Source: Lathyrus oleraceus (taxonomy: Eukaryota; Streptophyta; Magnoliopsida; Fabales; Fabaceae). Taken from it: DNA of 64,000 nucleotides. A model generated the notes under the pieces. That model ran no database searches and was not told the DNA's origin. It saw nothing but the letters and a program-made list of their open reading frames with translations. Made by a program: the position numbers and the translations under genes. How positions within the stretch are numbered: the stretch's first letter is position 1; each line of letters opens with the position of its first letter. The stretch is taken from contig NC_066581.1 in assembly GCF_024323335.1 (NCBI RefSeq), positions 224,782,039 to 224,846,038 on the forward strand. Reading direction: 5' to 3'. Positions 1 to 8,781 of the stretch are shown here, in pieces.

Positions 1-590
1 AATCACACATAATAATTACAATCACAAACAAAACAAAGATTCGTCCACATCACATAGTCATGCCAAAAAACACAATATATAGAACTAATATTTATTTCGA
101 ATATAATTCTATATCAATTCTCTCTTCAGAACAATTATGCCTTGCATGATTTTATTCTATAATATCTAATTATTAGTTTCGTTATAATCATTATGAGAAA
201 GTGCCTCTACCTTATACCTTTTTCTTTTCAAGTGCAATTAAAGATCAACCCGCGCAAGATCCTATCTTTATCATGCTTCCACATATTTCTTTCGGTCCAC
301 ATGCATAGTTTTTCTCTCTTGACTCTTCATCCTCCAATCGTTTCTTTTTCGATCATTCATGAATAAATATTAAAAAAAATACGATATTAAAATACATTAA
401 AAATACCAATTTTGAAATTAGGTAAGAGAAAATTATTCCAAAATAAAATTCAAATTTGATGAAAATATCACTTACATTCACTCGATCGTTTTGACGTTGA
501 TTTCATGCAAATCAGAATTACGATGATGAAGATACAAACAAAATTGTGGTGTTAATTAGTAAGCAAAATAATATTTTTAACTATATCAAA
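1..590. other. AT-rich non-coding flank, possibly part of an old LTR
   Basis: No gene is visible. The stretch is AT-rich and continues, across the E1 insertion, with the AT-rich DNA at 12363-13062. That DNA ends in GGATGTTACA, the type of end seen on the Tekay LTR further right. It may therefore be the body of an older chromovirus-like LTR into which E1 jumped. This is inference only; no matching left end is in the window. Confidence 0.3.
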
Positions 591-595
591 GAATG
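591..595. repeat. 5-bp target site duplication of E1, left copy
   Basis: GAATG directly precedes the TG of the 5' LTR and recurs at 12358-12362 directly after the CA of the 3' LTR. A 5-bp duplication is normal for Ty3/gypsy insertion. Confidence 0.95.
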
Positions 596-1195
596 TGTTC
601 TGGACTGGGCCATGACACTAGGCACGGCACGGCCCAATGCTCGCCAAGCCCACGTCCAAACGACCGTGTCCAAGCGACCACGAGGACACGTCAGGTGAAC
701 GACCGTCCGCCCGAAGAATGTCTCCCCGGCCCCTTAAATACGTGTCGGACAACGAGCGGGTCCTCCTCATATGATCTCCATCCACTCATCGTCAACCCAC
801 GTCGCGGACACCTAAGTTGTGTCGGGCAGAGCCATAACGGCATCTCACTCACCACGTCACCCAACTCCCCTATATTGTCTCCTTAGGGATAGGGGCAGTT
901 GGACCAGGGGGCAGACCTTGGTCTAGGTCTTAACGCTTCTTACGCGTCCCCTGGCAGCTCCTCCTTGGGCCTAGCTAATCCAGCCCATTAGGAGCCTTGG
1001 CCCAGCGCTGGGGGCTCAATATAAATACCCCTTTCATGGCAAAGGGGCAGGTATTCTAACTCACACTCTGATAACCTCATTCTGTACCTTTTCTGACTTA
1101 AGCGTTGGAGCACCTTGCAGGTACACCCCCCTCTCACTTCATTCTCCGGCCCATTCACCAAGACCTTGGAAGGCCCTCCTGATCAGGTGAGATCA
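596..1195 (+). repeat. E1 5' LTR
   Basis: Starts TG and ends CA. The same 600-bp sequence recurs at 11759-12357. A TATA box at 1020-1027 divides it into a long U3 and a short R/U5. Confidence 0.96.
1020..1027 (+). promoter_or_regulatory. TATA box of E1 LTR promoter
   Basis: TATAAATA in a GC-rich context inside the 5' LTR, about 170 bp before the LTR end. It is probably the start signal for the genomic RNA. The same box is present in the 3' LTR. Confidence 0.75.
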
Positions 1196-1196
1196 G

Positions 1197-1214
1197 TGGT
1201 GCCGTCTGTGGGAA
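1197..1214 (+). other. E1 primer binding site
   Basis: TGGTGCCGTCTGTGGGAA begins one base after the LTR end. It starts with TGG, the complement of a tRNA CCA end, and resembles the tRNA-Asp-type primer sites of many plant gypsy elements. The exact tRNA was not established. Confidence 0.7.
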
Positions 1215-1275
1215 CTAGCTATCCCCATCTTCATCAAACGAGGATCAAAAGCTCATTTGTTTCTGTCCTTCCAAC

Positions 1276-2766
1276 ATGGCCGGAGAACAACATAGCGATC
1301 ACAGCCGTCCCCTCGTCAACTACAATATGGACGACGGCCCGCCATCCCATGAAGCGGACGTTCGGGACGGTCATCCATCCACCCCGTCTCCAGAGCCCCA
1401 AAACAACGGAGACGCCTCTCACGCCCACAATTTAGGGGCAGAGACATTTCATCCCATTCCCGTTCCCGTTGAAGGAGACGCCGTAATGATTGCCATGGTG
1501 AATGCCCTCAATCAGGCCGGTTCTATGCTCCACCAGCAGCACGAGCGAATCATGGCCCTCGAAGCCGAACGACAAGAGGCCCGGCCCCAGCCGGTGAGTA
1601 GGATACAACAACGTTCGGAGCCAACGAAGAAGCGAGGACGTCGCTCTCCAGAACCCCACGTCAGCAGGGCACGCGCTCGTCGTGACGGTGGTCGAGCGAG
1701 AACATCACCAAGGCGCGGGCACAGCCCCGACAACAACGAACTGTCTCCCTTAAGGAGCGACGAGGAAGATTTGCATTGCCCCCTATCTCGGGCAATAATG
1801 GAAGCCCCGCTCCCCAAAGGCATGGAGAAACCACCAAATCTAGCTGTGTACGACGGGACTACAGATCCCGACGATCACGTCGACAACGTCAACGCGATGC
1901 TCGACTACCGCAATGATATAACCGGGCACCTCAAATGCCGACTGTTCTCAACGACCCTCAGGAAAGGGGCCATGGCTTGGTACAAAAGCTTGGCCCCTGA
2001 GTCCATTACGTCATGGAGAGTCATGAGGTCCATGTTCACCAGGCACTTTACAGCTTCCCGTCGTCACCCCAAGACTGAGGCGACCCTTGAAGCCATAGTG
2101 CAGAAGAAGAATGAAACACTGCGCTCATACATCGAGCGATTCAACCAAGAAGCTGTCGAGGTAGATACCACCGAGCACATGAAGAAGTATCTCCTCGAGA
2201 GAGGTCTCTTGCCCGGCAGTGAACTTAGCAGAGCCGTAGGGATCGAGCCTCCCCGCACCTTAAACGAGCTCCTGCATAAAGCCCAGGCCTACATCAGATA
2301 CGAGGAAAAGCAGGTGGCACACAATGCCCGCAGCGGACGTAACGCTGGGGAGACCGAGCACTCAAAACGCGAGGACACGAGCATTTCCCGTCGCAACGGA
2401 GACAAACGAAGAGAAGAAAGACCTCGTGAGCTCCGGGAAGGAAGAGGCCCCGCGGGCAGATATAGCGAGTACACCTTACTGACAGCTCCTCGAGAGCGCA
2501 TCCTCGCAGAATGTATCAACTCTGAATTTAAGCAGGGCAGGGTCAGGTTCCCAAAACCGTCTGCACCAAAGCCCCACACCGACAAATCAAAGTACTGCCG
2601 GTTCCACATAAGTCACGGGCACGTGACCGAAGACTGCGTCCACCTGAAGGATGCGATAGAAATTTTGATCCAAGAGGGGCACCTGAAGCAGTATACGAGG
2701 AAGAACGAAGCTCCCAGACACGACGAGCCAGAGAAGAAGGGACCCCGGTGTTGGTGTAAGCCCTAG
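1276..2766 (+). CDS. E1 gag, interrupted at its 3' end by a solo LTR
   Basis: Structural capsid part of the E1 polyprotein, forming the cytoplasmic particle that holds the RNA. The first in-frame ATG after the primer site is at 1276. The N-terminal 150 residues are polar and rich in R and P. A retrotransposon gag domain lies around residues 190-320 (AMAWYKSL, SYIERFN). A zinc-knuckle-like segment with spaced Cys and His (CRFHISHGHVTEDC) is near residue 442. True gag sequence stops at 2748; the last few residues and the stop at 2764-2766 come from the inserted solo LTR. The frame up to the insertion and the pol frame after it are the same, so gag and pol were one polyprotein before the hit. 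Confidence 0.9.
   Translation: MAGEQHSDHSRPLVNYNMDDGPPSHEADVRDGHPSTPSPEPQNNGDASHAHNLGAETFHPIPVPVEGDAVMIAMVNALNQAGSMLHQQHERIMALEAERQEARPQPVSRIQQRSEPTKKRGRRSPEPHVSRARARRDGGRARTSPRRGHSPDNNELSPLRSDEEDLHCPLSRAIMEAPLPKGMEKPPNLAVYDGTTDPDDHVDNVNAMLDYRNDITGHLKCRLFSTTLRKGAMAWYKSLAPESITSWRVMRSMFTRHFTASRRHPKTEATLEAIVQKKNETLRSYIERFNQEAVEVDTTEHMKKYLLERGLLPGSELSRAVGIEPPRTLNELLHKAQAYIRYEEKQVAHNARSGRNAGETEHSKREDTSISRRNGDKRREERPRELREGRGPAGRYSEYTLLTAPRERILAECINSEFKQGRVRFPKPSAPKPHTDKSKYCRFHISHGHVTEDCVHLKDAIEILIQEGHLKQYTRKNEAPRHDEPEKKGPRCWCKP
2744..2748. repeat. Target duplication of the solo LTR, left copy
   Basis: CCCGG precedes the solo LTR and is repeated at 4156-4160 directly after it. Confidence 0.93.
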
Positions 2767-3608
2767 AGGCCAATACATTTTGGTACTTGTATCGAATAAT
2801 AAAAGGCATTCTCTTTATTATGGTTGATTAATAAAGTCCCTGGAATAGATAGTCCGTTTAATGTATTAAGTGTGACTTAATCATGAGAACACATTAAACA
2901 TAAGGACACTATTCCTAAAGTATCCGTAGTCGAGCTTTAGTGTGAAGTGGGATAACATTAAAGCATTAAGACTATTATGTTTGTAGACTGATGATCACAT
3001 CTCATGGATCATGGATAAAGAGTTATCAAGTCTTAAACATAGGTATGAATATTAGGAGTAATATTTATACCGGATTGACCCGCTATGAGAATACTATATA
3101 GAACGTTATGCAAAGTGTCATAAGTTATTCTCATGGTGATAATAGTGTATTCCACTCTTCGACCTGAAACCACTATGGATCCTAGGTGTAGAGTCGAGTG
3201 CTTTATTGCTGATCCAACGTTGTCCGTAACTGGATAACCATAAAGACAGTTGATGGGTACTCCACGAAGCATGCTGAGGGACATGAGTGACCTAGATGGA
3301 ATTTGCCCATCCTGCATAACAGGATAAATGTCTACGGGCCCAATATTGAACTGGACAAGGATGACACGGTCTATGCCTTGTGTTCAATATAGACATAAGG
3401 GCAAAAGGGTAATTATACACATAATTATTATCACAGATGGTTTTGTCAGATCACTTGACATTTTCGTGTCTTGGGTAGCAGTGATGTGTTGCTAGATACC
3501 GCTCACTGTTTATTATATTAAATGCGTGATTTAATATAATTGCCAACGTCGCGAAAACCTACGGGGTCACACACAAAGGACGGATTGATGAGAGATAGAG
3601 TAACTAAG

Positions 3609-3720
3609 GAATACCGTAAGGTACGGTGCCCTTAAGTGAGTTATGGAACATCGTAAGGTACGGTGTACTTGAGTAGAATACGAAATATGGTAAGATACCA
3701 TGGGCTTAAGTGATTTTGGG
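3609..3720. repeat. Three imperfect subrepeats in the solo LTR
   Basis: Units of roughly 50 bp share the core CGTAAGGTACGGTG followed by CTTAAGTGA or CTTGAGTAG. The third copy is diverged. Each unit contains a partial palindrome. They lie upstream of the TATA box, in the U3 part. Confidence 0.6.
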
Positions 3721-3787
3721 CATATTATAAGATATGGGCCAAAATACACTTAAGTGGGCTTTTAGCTTGAAGCCCACACAAGTGGTT

Positions 3788-3797
3788 CTATAAATAG
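3788..3797 (+). promoter_or_regulatory. TATA box of the solo LTR
   Basis: CTATAAATAG about 360 bp before the LTR end, followed by a pyrimidine-rich leader. If active it would start transcription into the E1 pol region. Confidence 0.6.
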
Positions 3798-3964
3798 AAC
3801 CCTTGTGCAGAAGCAAAATTTGCGGTTGCATTCTTTTCGTTTTCACTCTCTCCCTCTCTCACTCAAAGCCTTCATTCGTACCAGCTAGCACTGAGATTGA
3901 AGGAACCCGTTCGTGTGGACTGAGTAGAGACGTTGTCATCGTTCAACGTTCGTGATCGTTTAGT

Positions 3965-4062
3965 GGATCTGCATCAAAGGGTTTGATCGTCACAAGAGAT
4001 CTGCATCAAAGGGTTTTGATCGTCAGAAGAGATCTTCACCAAAGGTTTCAACCGTCACAAGA
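3965..4062 (+). repeat. Three ~35-bp direct repeats in solo LTR U5
   Basis: GATCTGCATCAAAGGGTTT and variants, each followed by GATCGTCA or AACCGTCA, occur three times in a row downstream of the TATA box. Confidence 0.7.
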
Positions 4063-4155
4063 GGTAAATATTCTATCACTGATCATGACCATTCGTAAGG
4101 ATCTCTAAAGGAGAATTTTAATTTCCGCTGCGCTTTGGGTCGCAATTCTCCTTCA

Positions 4156-4160
4156 CCCGG
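4156..4160. repeat. Target duplication of the solo LTR, right copy
   Basis: CCCGG, identical to 2744-2748. Confidence 0.93.
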
Positions 4161-7100
4161 GAAGACACACCCCCTGACAACTCTCCCCATCAAGTGGCCC
4201 TCTGCGTGTCACGACCGGAAGATTTCTTCCTCCCCGAACCATTGCCCGAGGGCAAGATCACTGCACTCAGCCCCTGGGAAAACTTCCCTACCACACTGGT
4301 GATATCAGGAGGAGGAACTAACGGGGAATCCGCGGCCCTCTCCGTCAAACGTAAGTTCGACGAACTACTACTGGCTGCCCCCGAGCAGAAAGCGACATTG
4401 ACAAAATACCGGGGAAAATCCAACCCAATATCCTTCTTCCTGGAGGAACTCCCGGGCGGATCCCCGAACTCGGGCATCCCGCTATTGATAAGGGCAAAGA
4501 TGGCCCAATTCGACGTACGACGCATCCTGGTCGACCAAGGCAGCTCAGTGGATATCATGTACGTCCACCTCTTCAAGACTCTGAAGCTAGACAAGACCAA
4601 CTTAGCCCCCTACGTCGGATCAGATCTCCAAGGATTCAACGGAGCAACAACCAGACCGTGGGGATATGTTGAGCTCCTCGTCACCTTCGGCGAACAAGAA
4701 ACGGCCAGGGAAGTCAAAACCCAATTCCTGGTCGTAGACTGTCCGTCTCTCTACAATTGCATCTTTGGACGCCCGACACTGGCCGAACTCACCGCGGTCC
4801 CATCCACCGTCCACCTGAAGATGAAATACTACACCAAATTGGGACGTGTGGTCACCATCCATGGTGACATCGAAGCAGCCCGGCGATGCTACGACGCCGC
4901 AGTAAAAGGACAGGCCGTAGTCAGCACGAAGAGCAACTGCAACAACAAAAAACTCAAGACCGAGGATCCTGCCCGAGGAGTCAACGCCATCGACCTCGAC
5001 TGTCGCATCGGGCTGGACGAGACCGAAGAGGGGAGGTTCCCCAAGGAACGCTCTCTCGAACACCCGGTCCGACCAATCCCCGACGGGGAGTTCGAACTCA
5101 TTCCTCTTGGGGACGATCCGGAAAGGACGGTGAAAATAGGTAAGGGACTACCCGAGGAAACAAGAGAAGAGCTAGTAGCATGCCTCAAAGAGAACTCCGA
5201 CCTCTTCGCGTGGAATGCCGCAGAAATGCCCGGGCTGGACCCCGAGATCGCGTGTCATAAGCTAGCTTTAGACCGGGCAACCAAGCCCATAGCACAGCGT
5301 AGACGCAAGCAATCGCCCGAAAAGGCAGAGGCTGCCGAGCGAGCTGTAAAAGACCTCTTAGAGGCAAATTTTATTTCTGAAGCCCAGTACACAACCTGGC
5401 TCTCTAATGTAGTCCTCGTTAAGAAAAATAATGGAAAATGGCGTATGTGTGTTGATTATACTGATCTTAATAGGGCTTGCCCGAAAGATGCTTTCCCCCT
5501 CCCTAATATAGACTCGCTCGTTGACAACTCTGCAGGTTTTAAACTCTTGTCCTTCATGGACGCATATAGTGGATACAACCAGATCCCTATGTCGCCCGCA
5601 GACAAGAAACACACAGCGTTCATGACCCCAACGGGCAATTACTATTACAACGTGATGCCGTTCGGGCTCAAGAACGCTGGCGCTACATACCAACGCATGA
5701 TGAACAAAGTCTTCAAGGACGAAATAGGGGACATGCTCGAAGTGTACATGGACGACATGATCGTCAAATCACACGAGGAGATGACCCATGCTCGACACCT
5801 TACGAAGGTATTCGAGCAGGCGAGACAGTGTAAAATGAGGTTCAACCCCGAAAAATGCACGTTCGGAGTCCGAGCAGGCAAGTTCCTCGGTTTCTATCTC
5901 ACCGAAAGAGGGATCGAGGCCAACCCCGACAAATGCCGGGCATTCTCGGAGTTTCCGACCCCGAAAACCAAAAAATCGATCCAGTCGCTCAATGGAGTGC
6001 TCGCCTCACTCTCCCGTTTCATCGCCAAGTCCGCCCAGCACGCATTGCCATTCTTCAGACTCCTTCGCAAAGAGGCTACCTTCGACTGGACCGACGAATG
6101 CGAGCAAGCGCTACTCCATCTAAAGAAGGTTCTGTCCCAACCCCCGGTCTTATCACGGCCATCAGAAAAGGAAACCCTATACTTATACCTATCCGTGGCA
6201 ACCGAGGCCGTCAGCGCCGTTCTAATAAGAGAAACCGACGAAGGACAAAAACCCATCTATTTTACGAGTAAAGCACTCCAAGGTCCCGAGCTCCGATATC
6301 AGCAAATCGAAAAGGTCGCCCTGGCCCTCATCAACACAGCGAGGAGACTACGATATTACTTCCTCGCACACACGATAAAGGTGAGGACCGACCAGCCAAT
6401 CAAACAGCTGCTCGGGCGCCCGGATATGGCCGGGAGGATGCTCAAGTGGTCACTAGAACTCTCCGAATTCGACATACAATACGAAAGTAGGAAAGCCTTG
6501 AAAGCTCAGGCACTGGCCGACTTCGTCGCGGAGATGACCCACTGCCCGACTCCAGCAGAAAGCGCCCACAAATGGACGATCTTCGTCGATGGCGCCTCTA
6601 GCACATCAGGCAGCGGGGCCGGGATCATCCTCGAAAATGAAGAAGGGATCCTGATAGAGGTATCATTAGCGCTAGCGTTCCCAACGTCAAACAACCAAGC
6701 CGAATACGAAGCTTTCCTCGCAGGCCTGAGGTTAGCCGAGGACCTGGGAGCAAAAGAGGTAAAAATATCCACCGACTCCCAACTCGTGGCCTCACAAGTG
6801 CGAGGAGAATACCAAACCAAGAACGACAACCTCCTCGAGTACTTGTCCCTCGTCAAAGAAAAACTTGAGAGATTTGAAAAATGGGAAGTTCAACACATAC
6901 CCCGCGAGCACAACACACGGGCAGACGTTCTCTCGAAACTAGCCAGCACGAGGAAAAAGGGTGGGAATAAATCGGTAATCCAAGAAATTCTCCCTCGGCC
7001 CAGCATCGACAAACTACCGCCTCCACTCGAGGTCAACGCTATTGGAGATGCCCACTGTTGGATGACACCCATCTACAATTACCTCACACGAGACGAACTC

Positions 7101-8288
7101 CCGGCTGACCCGAAAGAGGCGACCACTGTCAAACGACGCGCATGCTCATACGTACTCCTCGAAGGCAAACTCTACCGGAGAGGATTCTCCATCCCACTAC
7201 TCAAATGCGTCGAGGAAGAGAAAGTCCCCGACGTACTTGGAGAGATACACCGGGGAATTAACGCTCAACACCTCGGCGGACGATCGCTCGCACGAAAAGC
7301 CCTTCGAGCAGGCTACTACTGGCCGACCATGCAAAACGATTCGAAAGAGCACGTCAAAAGATGTGACAAATGCCAACGACATGCCGACATGCACCTCGCA
7401 CCCCCGAACGACCTCAAATCACTGTCTTCCCCATGGCCCTTCGCGTGGTGGGGCATGGACATCCTCGGACCCTTCGTCACCGGATCATATCAGAATAAAT
7501 ACCTCATCGTCGGGGTGGATTACTTCACCAAATGGATCGAGGCGGAGGCACTGGCTAAAATAACCGCGCAGAACATTCTCCGGTTCTTCAAACGCAATAT
7601 CCTCGCTCGGTTCGGTATACCCCAGGCACTTGTCACAGACAACGGGACACAATTCACAGACGGAGGATTCCAGGACTTCGTCGCCAGCCTGGGCACCACA
7701 CAGCATTTCACGTCTGTCGAGCATCCGCAGACGAACGGGCAAGCAGAGGCGGCCAACAGGGTAATCTTACGTGGCCTCAAACGCAGACTCGGCGAGGCAA
7801 AGAGGGCATGGGTCGAGGAGCTACATAGCGTCCTATGGGCCTACCGCACGACACCACATTCTACCACCGGGGAAACCCCGTTCCGACTAACTTACGGCAC
7901 CGAGGCAGTCATCCCGGTGGAGATACGGACGCCAACGAGGAGGACAGAGGAGCCCCTAGACGAGGAAATGAACGATGAAACCCTTAGAGCCGAGCTCGAC
8001 CTAGTCGAGGAGATACGTTCCGAAGCAGCTCTCAGGGAAACAACCTTCAAACAAAAAATAGCACTACGCCATGACGCGAAAGTCATAAAAAGAGAGTTCC
8101 AGGTCGGCACCCTGGTCCTCAGAAGAAACCAGAAAAACCCGAGAGAGGGCAAACTGGCGGCCAACTGGGAAGGCCCTTACCGCGTCCGCGGCAAAACGAG
8201 CAACGAGGCCTATTACCTAGAAAACCTACAAGGAGAACAACTCGCTCGACCATGGAACGCAGAAAAACTTAGACAATATTACAGCTAA
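4161..8288 (+). CDS. E1 pol: protease, RT, RNase H, archaeal-type RNase H, integrase
   Basis: One open frame of about 1370 codons after the solo LTR. The first possible start inside it is a GTG at 4194, but it was the continuation of gag. Counting from 4194: aspartic protease near residue 113 (DQGSS), RT with the YMDD box near 516, gypsy RNase H near 660-770, a second RNase H from about 793 (FVDGASS), and integrase with zinc-binding HHCC at 1015-1065 and D, D, E residues near 1087, 1148 and 1184. Dual RNase H marks the Tat lineage. No chromodomain is seen. No frameshift or internal stop is present, so the enzyme part looks intact but is separated from its start. Confidence 0.93.
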   Translation, partial: EDTPPDNSPHQVALCVSRPEDFFLPEPLPEGKITALSPWENFPTTLVISGGGTNGESAALSVKRKFDELLLAAPEQKATLTKYRGKSNPISFFLEELPGGSPNSGIPLLIRAKMAQFDVRRILVDQGSSVDIMYVHLFKTLKLDKTNLAPYVGSDLQGFNGATTRPWGYVELLVTFGEQETAREVKTQFLVVDCPSLYNCIFGRPTLAELTAVPSTVHLKMKYYTKLGRVVTIHGDIEAARRCYDAAVKGQAVVSTKSNCNNKKLKTEDPARGVNAIDLDCRIGLDETEEGRFPKERSLEHPVRPIPDGEFELIPLGDDPERTVKIGKGLPEETREELVACLKENSDLFAWNAAEMPGLDPEIACHKLALDRATKPIAQRRRKQSPEKAEAAERAVKDLLEANFISEAQYTTWLSNVVLVKKNNGKWRMCVDYTDLNRACPKDAFPLPNIDSLVDNSAGFKLLSFMDAYSGYNQIPMSPADKKHTAFMTPTGNYYYNVMPFGLKNAGATYQRMMNKVFKDEIGDMLEVYMDDMIVKSHEEMTHARHLTKVFEQARQCKMRFNPEKCTFGVRAGKFLGFYLTERGIEANPDKCRAFSEFPTPKTKKSIQSLNGVLASLSRFIAKSAQHALPFFRLLRKEATFDWTDECEQALLHLKKVLSQPPVLSRPSEKETLYLYLSVATEAVSAVLIRETDEGQKPIYFTSKALQGPELRYQQIEKVALALINTARRLRYYFLAHTIKVRTDQPIKQLLGRPDMAGRMLKWSLELSEFDIQYESRKALKAQALADFVAEMTHCPTPAESAHKWTIFVDGASSTSGSGAGIILENEEGILIEVSLALAFPTSNNQAEYEAFLAGLRLAEDLGAKEVKISTDSQLVASQVRGEYQTKNDNLLEYLSLVKEKLERFEKWEVQHIPREHNTRADVLSKLASTRKKGGNKSVIQEILPRPSIDKLPPPLEVNAIGDAHCWMTPIYNYLTRDELPADPKEATTVKRRACSYVLLEGKLYRRGFSIPLLKCVEEEKVPDVLGEIHRGINAQHLGGRSLARKALRAGYYWPTMQNDSKEHVKRCDKCQRHADMHLAPPNDLKSLSSPWPFAWWGMDILGPFVTGSYQNKYLIVGVDYFTKWIEAEALAKITAQNILRFFKRNILARFGIPQALVTDNGTQFTDGGFQDFVASLGTTQHFTSVEHPQTNGQAEAANRVILRGLKRRLGEAKRAWVEELHSVLWAYRTTPHSTTGETPFRLTYGTEAVIPVEIRTPTRRTEEPLDEEMNDETLRAELDLVEEIRSEAALRETTFKQKIALRHDAKVIKREFQVGTLVLRRNQKNPREGKLAANWEGPYRVRGKTSNEAYYLENLQGEQLARPWNAEKLRQYYS

Positions 8289-8781
8289 GTACACCACGGG
8301 GAGACGTGGCAGGTACGACCACGCTCTTCGTCCCCAAAACCCCAGGGAGGAACCACGAGACCCGGGAACGACCCGGGGTCACATAACAAACACAACCCTC
8401 CCCGACGGTTGGGATCTTGACCAAGACTCAACGTCGAAGTACCAGGACTGGCAGGGCACCCAGCTCGCGATGGGAAGGCCCAAGCCTCGGGACCAGGGTT
8501 CGAACAACGGACCCGGGCTTCGATACCCACGGGCACAAAGCCCGACACTTCGTCGGTTCCCTAAACCGAGGAGATTAACAAAGTCGAGCAGAGTACGAAT
8601 TCATACAAACAAGTATCAAACACAAACGAGCACAATGAATGACAACGAAAATATTCATACATTATTGACGATAAGAGCGGCCGAAGCCAAGTACGCCCGA
8701 AGGCCATATTACAACGCCCGAAGGCCAAAATACATAAGGCACGCAGGCCATGATAACTAAAATCAAAGAAAAGGAAATAAA
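8289..8781. other. Spacer between E1 pol and the antisense gene
   Basis: No supported gene. It holds the 3' ends of two converging genes (pol on plus, antisense gene on minus), so the transcripts probably overlap here. A short GCCCGAAGGCC motif is repeated at about 8695-8725. Confidence 0.6.

Larger units (their letters stand above)
2749..4155 (+). mobile_element. Solo LTR (1407 bp), probably Ty1/copia-type, inside E1 gag-pol
   Basis: Begins TG, ends CA, and is flanked by the 5-bp duplication CCCGG with no internal retroelement sequence, which is the signature of LTR-LTR recombination. It has a TATA box and two groups of internal subrepeats. The family is not certain: the general look and length suggest copia, but no primer site or coding part is left to prove it. 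It ends the gag frame after a few codons, so E1 cannot make its polyprotein from this copy. Confidence 0.88.

Noticed and set aside
593..886. Coding frame at the start of the E1 LTR
   Set aside because: It lies in LTR U3, is repeated in the 3' LTR at 11747 with a frameshift, and shows no domain.
5894..6256. Minus-strand frames inside E1 pol (for example 4620-5063, 5894-6256)
   Set aside because: Shadows of the pol frame in GC-rich sequence.
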